Source of the DNA: Anaerolineae bacterium | GTDB taxonomy: Bacteria; Chloroflexota; Anaerolineae; 4572-78 | Reading direction: 5' to 3' | DNA length: 9,884 nucleotides | NCBI GenBank assembly: GCA_027022125.1 | Contig: JALVZI010000282.1 | Span: 1-9,884 of the forward strand | Shown: one piece after another, positions 5,624 through 9,884 of the stretch | Layout of the letters: each line of letters starts with the position of its first letter | Numbering within the stretch: position 1 is the stretch's first letter | Program-made: the position numbers and the translations under genes | The notes under the pieces: generated by a model | Databases searched by the model: none | What the model was told of the DNA's origin: nothing | The model's input: the letters and a program-made list of their open reading frames with translations, nothing else

Positions 5624-7138
5624 TTATGCCCATTGCATCAATTGTTCTTTGGTTAAATCCACGTTACCAACGGTTTGTGTAACCTGCCCCTTCGACATGA
5701 CCACGATGCGGTCGCTGTTGCCCAGCACAATCTCCGGTTCCGACGAGATGAGCACAATTGCCATCCCCTGTTGTTTAAATTGTCGCACCAGTTGCAGCAC
5801 ATCATCTTTCGCGCCGACATCCATGCCGCGTGTCGGCTCATTCAAAATGAGCACTTGCGGCGTTTTGACCAGCCATTTTGCCAAAATGGCTTTTTGCTGA
5901 TTGCCGCCGCTCAAATGGGCGATGTCAATCATCGGGTCGGGGGGATAAACACCCACCTGCTTGATTTTCTCTTCGGCGACCTGTACCTCTTTGGACTTAC
6001 TGAGAATTTGCCCCAAAATCCGGTCGAGATAGGTAATGGTGATGTTTTTGTAAACTTCTTTGCCCGGAAAAATGCTCAATTTGCGGTCGTTGGGCACGTA
6101 AGCGATACCCATTTTGCGGGCGACGGTACTCGATTTGATGCGCACCGGTTTGCCCTGCAATTTAATTTCGCCCGCATCCGGCTGTTCATAACCGAACAGA
6201 CAGTTTGCCAGCGCAGTTTTTCCCGCGCCCATAAAGCCGTACACGCCCAGCACCTCGCCCGCGCGCACCGACAGATTCACGCCGGAAAACTGCCGGCTTT
6301 TGCTGAGCCGATTGGTTTCAAACACAATCTCGCCGTGGCTGTCGGCGGCGTGTGCATCGCTTTGGATGGTGTAACTTGCCATCAGCGTTTCGGCTTCGCC
6401 GCCAATCATCTGCTGGATGAGAAACGATTTGCTTGCTTCGGATTTGGGGACGGTAGTCACGTGCTGTCCGTTTTTCAGCACGGTAATCCGGTCAGAAACG
6501 CGCATCACGTCTTCCAGAAAATGGGTGATGAAAATCATCGTTTTATATTGCGCTCTGAGTCGCATCATAAACTCAAAAAGTCGCTCTGCTTCGGGGGGTG
6601 ATAGCGCGGAAGTTGGTTCATCCAAAATGATGACATCCGCGCCGGAAAAAAGCACCCGCGCCACTTCTACCATCTGCTGTTCGCCGAGCGCATAACTGCC
6701 CATCGGGCGTTTGACATCGAGTTGCACGCCCAATTCTGCCAGGTAGGTTTGTGCTTCGCGGTACATTTGTCGCCAATTGACGATACCCAATTTGTTGACC
6801 GGTTGGCGTCCCAAAAACAGGTTTTCCGCCACACTCAGCGACGGCACGATGCTCAATTCCTGATAAATTGTGCCGATACCCTTTGCTTTGGCGTCGGCGG
6901 GGGAGTGGAAGCGCACCGGGCTGCCATGAAAGTGCATTTCGCCTTCGTATTGGGTATGCACTCCCGACAAAATTTTGATGAGCGTACTTTTTCCGGCGCC
7001 GTTTTCGCCCACGATGCTGTGAATTTCGCCCCGTTGCAGGTTGAAACTAACATTATCTAGCGCAACTACACCACCAAAACGCTGGGTGATGTTCCGCAGT
7101 TCTAAAATTATGTCGTCGAATGGTTTTGTGTGTGCCAT
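5624..7138 (-). CDS. Double-domain sugar ABC transporter ATPase (RbsA/MglA type, CUT2)
   Basis: This 504-residue fused ATPase has the normal length for the CUT2 class and drives import through the adjacent permease. Domain 1 has Walker A GENGAGKST (44-52), the signature-region variant YALGEQQ (149-155), Walker B VIILDEP (169-175) and an H-loop histidine (H206). Domain 2 has a divergent Walker A GFMGAGKT (301-308), a canonical signature LSGGNQQ (409-415) and Walker B VLILNEPTRGMD (429-440), where asparagine replaces the usual aspartate before the glutamate. Degeneracy of one site is common in this family. The ATG at 7138 is used because the frame upstream holds only AT-rich repeat-coded residues. 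AGGA lies about 9 nt before it. It sits between the lipoprotein and permease genes, as expected for an rbs-like operon. Confidence 0.93.
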   Translation of the reverse strand: MAHTKPFDDIILELRNITQRFGGVVALDNVSFNLQRGEIHSIVGENGAGKSTLIKILSGVHTQYEGEMHFHGSPVRFHSPADAKAKGIGTIYQELSIVPSLSVAENLFLGRQPVNKLGIVNWRQMYREAQTYLAELGVQLDVKRPMGSYALGEQQMVEVARVLFSGADVIILDEPTSALSPPEAERLFEFMMRLRAQYKTMIFITHFLEDVMRVSDRITVLKNGQHVTTVPKSEASKSFLIQQMIGGEAETLMASYTIQSDAHAADSHGEIVFETNRLSKSRQFSGVNLSVRAGEVLGVYGFMGAGKTALANCLFGYEQPDAGEIKLQGKPVRIKSSTVARKMGIAYVPNDRKLSIFPGKEVYKNITITYLDRILGQILSKSKEVQVAEEKIKQVGVYPPDPMIDIAHLSGGNQQKAILAKWLVKTPQVLILNEPTRGMDVGAKDDVLQLVRQFKQQGMAIVLISSEPEIVLGNSDRIVVMSKGQVTQTVGNVDLTKEQLMQWA

Positions 7139-7159
7139 AAACCAAAATCCTATTTTGTA

Positions 7160-7193
7160 TATTACGTATTCCGTATTTCGTATAAAAATACGG
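7160..7193. repeat. Short degenerate heptamers TATTNCG and an 8-bp hairpin
   Basis: TATTACG, TATTCCG and TATTTCG follow each other at 7160-7180, with a fourth, weaker unit TATAAAA. CCGTATTT (7171-7178) and AAATACGG (7186-7193) form a perfect 8-bp inverted repeat with a 7-base loop. The element lies in the gap between the binding-protein and ATPase genes, just upstream of the ATPase start. It echoes the 7-bp periodicity of the large array near mtnA but has a different sequence. Confidence 0.55.
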
Positions 7194-7220
7194 CGCACGG
7201 AATATGCAACATAGATTTTT

Positions 7221-7250
7221 CGGGGAGAGATACAATTGTACCTCTCCCCG
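7221..7250 (-). promoter_or_regulatory. Intercistronic hairpin after the binding-protein gene
   Basis: CGGGGAGAG (7221-7229) and CTCTCCCCG (7242-7250) are perfect complements. The interior TACAATTGTA is itself a palindrome, so only one base pair of the 30 bp fails to match. It lies 27 bp after the binding-protein stop. On the minus strand it is followed by AAAAATC and not a U-tract, so it is unlikely to terminate fully. As in malE-malF and rbs-like operons, such hairpins often protect the upstream mRNA from 3' decay and raise binding-protein levels over the membrane subunits. That role is inferred. Confidence 0.7.
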
Positions 7251-7277
7251 GTTCCAAGAAGGAGGAAGTAGGCGTTA

Positions 7278-8357
7278 TCAGATGAGCAAGTTTTTCGACA
7301 GGTAGAGCAAGCCCGGAGCCAGTTTCGGCGTGACCAGCGGACCGTCGGCGCGGATGAATTTCGGCACATCGGCAGCGGGGGTTTTGCCCGATACCACATT
7401 ATAGCCGACCCATGTCGCGCCACCGTGGATGCGTCCGGTGGGGTTCACGGCGGTGGCGGTCAGCGTGCCGTCAATAACGGCTTGCAGGGCGGGGGGCATA
7501 CCATCTACCCCGCCGATGTAGATTTGTTTTTCTTTTCCGGCGGCTTTGACCGCGCCATACGCGGCGAGCGCCATATCGTCGTTGTGGCAGAAACCGGCAA
7601 CGATGTCGGGATATTTGACCAGCAGGTCTTCCCAGATTTTGCGGGTTTTGTCCACATCCCAGTCGGCGGGGGTTTCGTCTACCACTTCCACATCGGGGTA
7701 CTGGTCAACGATGTTGTGGAAGCCTTTGGCGCGACCCTGTGCGCCGGTGTGGGTCAGCGCGCCCTGCGTATGGACGACTTGCCCTTTAAAGTTGATGGCT
7801 TCCATCAATTTTTTGGTTACTTGCTCGCCCATCCACACGTTATCCGGTTCGATGAAGGTTACGATGTCGAGTGTGCTCAGGTCATCGGTGAGTTTGGTGT
7901 CGATGTCGATAACGGGAATTTTGCGCGAAATCAGTTTTTTCACCGGGTCAACATAGGCTTCGATTGCCAGCGGGTGGATGGCGACGAAATCCCAATCTTG
8001 GCTGGCGATGTCTTCGATGTCTTTTCGCTGTTGGTCAACGCTGAAAGCGGGGTCGTACACTTTCCATTCGATGCCGACCAAATCGCCGATGAATTTCATG
8101 GTGTCGGCGCCCTGAGCCACCCAACTTGCCGCCAAACCGACCGAAGAATATGCTGCGCGGTATTTTTTCGCGGCGGGGGCGACCACCTCATCCGCTTTGG
8201 GTTCGTTGCTGGTTTTGTCAGACCCGGCGGCGGGGGCACATGCTGCCAGCCCGAATGCCATCGTGCCCAAACCGAGTATCCCACCGGCGCGAATAATTTC
8301 GCGGCGGGTCAGTTTTCCGGCATGTAAATCTTCTCTTAATTTTTTAATGTCGCTCAT
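7278..8357 (-). CDS. CUT2-type sugar-binding lipoprotein (RbsB-like)
   Basis: This 359-residue binding protein captures the substrate outside the membrane and delivers it to the adjacent importer. The N-terminus reads KLTRREIIRAGG (15-26), a twin-arginine-like motif, then a hydrophobic stretch and the lipobox LAAC (37-40). It is therefore probably a Tat-exported lipoprotein anchored through C40. The mature part follows the periplasmic-binding-protein type 1 layout, with AFSVDQQRKDIEDIASQDWDFVAIHP, GFCHNDDMALAAYGAVKAAG and YIGGVDGMPPALQAVIDG blocks. The ATG has an ideal Shine-Dalgarno, AAGGAG (8371-8366), 8 nt away. It sits 99 nt after mtnK and before the ATPase gene. The ligand is inferred to be methylthioribose or a similar pentose derivative from context. 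Ribose or another sugar remains possible. Confidence 0.92.
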   Translation of the reverse strand: MSDIKKLREDLHAGKLTRREIIRAGGILGLGTMAFGLAACAPAAGSDKTSNEPKADEVVAPAAKKYRAAYSSVGLAASWVAQGADTMKFIGDLVGIEWKVYDPAFSVDQQRKDIEDIASQDWDFVAIHPLAIEAYVDPVKKLISRKIPVIDIDTKLTDDLSTLDIVTFIEPDNVWMGEQVTKKLMEAINFKGQVVHTQGALTHTGAQGRAKGFHNIVDQYPDVEVVDETPADWDVDKTRKIWEDLLVKYPDIVAGFCHNDDMALAAYGAVKAAGKEKQIYIGGVDGMPPALQAVIDGTLTATAVNPTGRIHGGATWVGYNVVSGKTPAADVPKFIRADGPLVTPKLAPGLLYLSKNLLI

Positions 8358-8387
8358 TTCTTTTTCTCCTTAATTTTATGAGTTGAA

Positions 8388-8426
8388 TTAAAAGACTTTA
8401 CGGCTATAATAACTTATTCTCCGCAT
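8388..8426 (-). other. Possible 12-codon leader ORF with a strong ribosome binding site
   Basis: In the 99-nt gap between mtnK and the binding-protein gene, the minus strand reads GAAGGAGGTGCATG. This is a near-perfect anti-16S match directly followed by ATG and an ORF, MRRISYYSRKVF, ending in TAA. The spacer of about 3 nt is short and no homologue is recognised. It might be a translated leader, a standby ribosome site for the binding-protein gene, or chance. I see no -35/-10 pair of good quality in this gap. Confidence 0.2.
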
Positions 8427-8456
8427 GCACCTCCTTCAATGTTCCGAATGAGGGTT

Positions 8457-9710
8457 TTACACCTCAATATCCTTCGTTTCTTCCAAAACAATATTGATGA
8501 GGTCATCAATACCGGTAACAGATTTTCGCTCCATAATCCAGCGTGTGCCAATGCGAATGGCGGCTCGCTCGGCGATAGCGCGCTTTTCCGGGTCTTCGAT
8601 GCTGGAAATATCCCACACGCTGACGATGCCCATCATCCGCCGCAGGAATTTCACCCCACCGTGACCGGCGGTATCTTGTAAAATGCGATGGATATACCGT
8701 TTGCGGAACTCGGCGAAGGCTTCTTGCCCGCCGGGAAAATCCCAGTATTTTTCGGGAACCAATTCGCCGCGATTGTTTTCTGCCCACAGGGTATCGAATT
8801 TTTCCGCAAATCCGTTCCAAATATCGCGGACAGTTTCCAGAATGTATGCTTGATAACTTTCACGTTCGGCTTTGTCGGGGGTGTGCCCATAATGCGACAG
8901 GTAATTCAGAATAAGATTCTGTAACACGGCGCCAATATCATACCCCATCGGGCCGAAAAAGGCGAATTCGGGGTCAATGACGCGAGTATCTTCTTCGTTC
9001 AGCATAATGCTGCCGGTGTGCAAATCGGCATGGATGAGCGCCTCGGTATGGTTCATATAGGCATCTTTTATCTCGGCAATTTGCATTTTCAACTCGGCGT
9101 TTTGACGCACGGCTTGCACTTCGGCATCCACCAGCGGATTCCAGTTGTTTTCCTCCGAATCCATATACGGGTTGGTGTACACAAAATCTTCCTGCAATTT
9201 TCGCAGTTTTTCGTTAACAAATTTTGCCATCAACCGCTTTTTCTCTTCGGCGACCATATACAGGTCGGACGTGAAAAAGAGCGAACGCGCCAAAAATGTA
9301 GAGATATGGTCGGCAAATTTGGGGAACCGCTTGCGCTCGACCATCGGCTTGCGCATAATTTGGTGTTCGCCCAGATATTCCATCATCAGTGTGGACATTT
9401 CATTGTCGAAATCATACACTGCCGGAACCAGCCCCGGGGCGGCTTTGTTCTGCTCTTGCAGCGCCTGCGTTTCATAGCGCACCCGCTCGCGGGTGAGGGG
9501 CCACGAATCGCCCACCGCGCGCAGATACGGCAATGCCTGTTTTACAACCACTGCGTTTTCGCCCTGTTTTACAATGAAAACCAGATTCAAATTGCCGTCG
9601 CCCACTTCCGTGACGGAGAAATCGCCGTCAAAATCAAAACGGTTTTTCATTGCCGGACGGCTTTTCAGGTAGTCAACCACCGTGTTTTCAGTGAGAATTT
9701 CGTAGGTCAT
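8457..9710 (-). CDS. mtnK: S-methyl-5-thioribose kinase
   Basis: This 417-residue cytosolic kinase phosphorylates 5-methylthioribose at C1 with ATP and supplies the substrate of MtnA. Evidence: the nucleotide-binding loop VGDGNLNLVFIV (36-47), the catalytic loop LIHADLHTGSIM (225-236, D229), the metal-binding DPEF (246-249) followed by AFFGPMGYDIGA, and the late WDISSIEDPEKRA block, all in the order of MtnK. The usual HGDLH reads HADLH here. The start ATG is preceded by TAGGAG, in which the stop codon of the upstream mtnA gene forms part of the Shine-Dalgarno. The intergenic gap is only 9 bp, so mtnA and mtnK are coupled. The transporter genes follow in the same transcript. The presence of MtnK means that free MTR, not MTA cleaved by a phosphorylase, is the entry point. 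Confidence 0.95.
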   Translation of the reverse strand: MTYEILTENTVVDYLKSRPAMKNRFDFDGDFSVTEVGDGNLNLVFIVKQGENAVVVKQALPYLRAVGDSWPLTRERVRYETQALQEQNKAAPGLVPAVYDFDNEMSTLMMEYLGEHQIMRKPMVERKRFPKFADHISTFLARSLFFTSDLYMVAEEKKRLMAKFVNEKLRKLQEDFVYTNPYMDSEENNWNPLVDAEVQAVRQNAELKMQIAEIKDAYMNHTEALIHADLHTGSIMLNEEDTRVIDPEFAFFGPMGYDIGAVLQNLILNYLSHYGHTPDKAERESYQAYILETVRDIWNGFAEKFDTLWAENNRGELVPEKYWDFPGGQEAFAEFRKRYIHRILQDTAGHGGVKFLRRMMGIVSVWDISSIEDPEKRAIAERAAIRIGTRWIMERKSVTGIDDLINIVLEETKDIEV

Positions 9711-9719
9711 AATGCGCTC

Positions 9720-9884
9720 CTATTTTCTTTTTTCCGGATAAAGTCCCAGCACGCCTTCTTCTGATGCGTCGCAGATGCCGCGCTCGGTGATGAGACCCGT
9801 TACCAGTCGCGCCGGGGTCACATCGAAGGCATAATTGGTGGCGGGGCTGTCGGCGGGAGTGAGCAGCACACTGACCACTTCGCC
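9720..9884 (-). CDS. mtnA: Second S-methyl-5-thioribose-1-phosphate isomerase, 3' end only
   Basis: The final 54 codons of a gene cut by the window edge contain TNYAFDVTPAR, LITERGI and the terminal EEGVLGLYPE. These are the conserved C-terminal block and the tail seen in canonical MtnA. Aligned to the first MtnA in the window, 18 of 26 residues are identical across the D(T/S)P...RGI/KGI block, but the tails differ (GLYPEKRK against AYPPFEESLAKL). The stop TAG lies 9 bp before the mtnK start and overlaps its ribosome binding site. Being coupled to mtnK, this copy is the more likely dedicated MTR-1-phosphate isomerase. The active-site Cys and Asp lie outside the window and cannot be checked. 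Confidence 0.88.
   Translation of the reverse strand, partial: GEVVSVLLTPADSPATNYAFDVTPARLVTGLITERGICDASEEGVLGLYPEKRK

Noticed and set aside
5675..6601. 308-codon plus-strand ORF opposite the ABC ATPase
   Set aside because: The opposite strand carries an intact, clearly conserved ATPase. The ORF has no motif and arises from codon bias.
5624..7423. 599-residue version of the ATPase starting far upstream
   Set aside because: The extra N-terminus is translated from the intercistronic hairpin, the AT-rich heptamers and antisense-frame lipoprotein sequence. Homology begins just after ATG 7138.
7425..8327. 300-codon plus-strand ORF opposite the sugar-binding lipoprotein
   Set aside because: It is a shadow of a conserved gene with low-complexity Gly/Phe/Val composition. 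No start signal was seen.

Overview
The window looks like chromosomal DNA of a moderately GC-rich, free-living bacterium. The CUT2-type sugar ABC system, the Tat-like lipoprotein signal on its binding protein and short tandem heptamer arrays beside genes fit Chloroflexota (Anaerolineae or relatives). That assignment is an inference from protein style, not from a marker gene.

Layout. Bases 1-123 are non-coding: a C/G-rich imperfect palindrome and a G-quadruplex-type G-run cluster. Bases 124-1380 (+) encode a JetD-like TOPRIM protein (DUF2220), apparently without the other Wadjet genes next to it. Bases 1381-1637 hold a candidate promoter, an exact 11-copy array of a 7-bp repeat and a degenerate 8-bp array. 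A two-gene unit (+) follows: mtnA (1638-2684) and, overlapping it by one base, a family-1 solute-binding protein with no export signal (2684-3835). A convergent HigBA-type toxin-antitoxin pair (3841-4457, -) comes next, with a consensus promoter overlapping a perfect 14-bp palindrome. A strong hairpin with T-tracts on both sides (4536-4576) closes the long minus-strand operon that fills the rest. Read in the direction of transcription, that operon is a second mtnA (3' end only, 9884-9720), mtnK (9710-8457), a lipoprotein sugar-binding protein (8357-7278), a double ABC ATPase (7138-5624) and an RbsC-type permease (5595-4603).

How the genes work together. MtnK phosphorylates 5-methylthioribose (MTR) and MtnA isomerises MTR-1-phosphate to methylthioribulose-1-phosphate. 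Placing a complete ribose-type importer directly behind mtnA-mtnK suggests that the cell takes up MTR, or a related 5-deoxypentose, from outside and feeds it into methionine salvage or a DHAP-shunt-like route. The later steps are not in the window. Two MtnA proteins with different C-terminal styles lie in convergent units about 7 kb apart, and one is translationally coupled to a binding-protein fold that must stay in the cytoplasm. That combination is the most unusual thing here.
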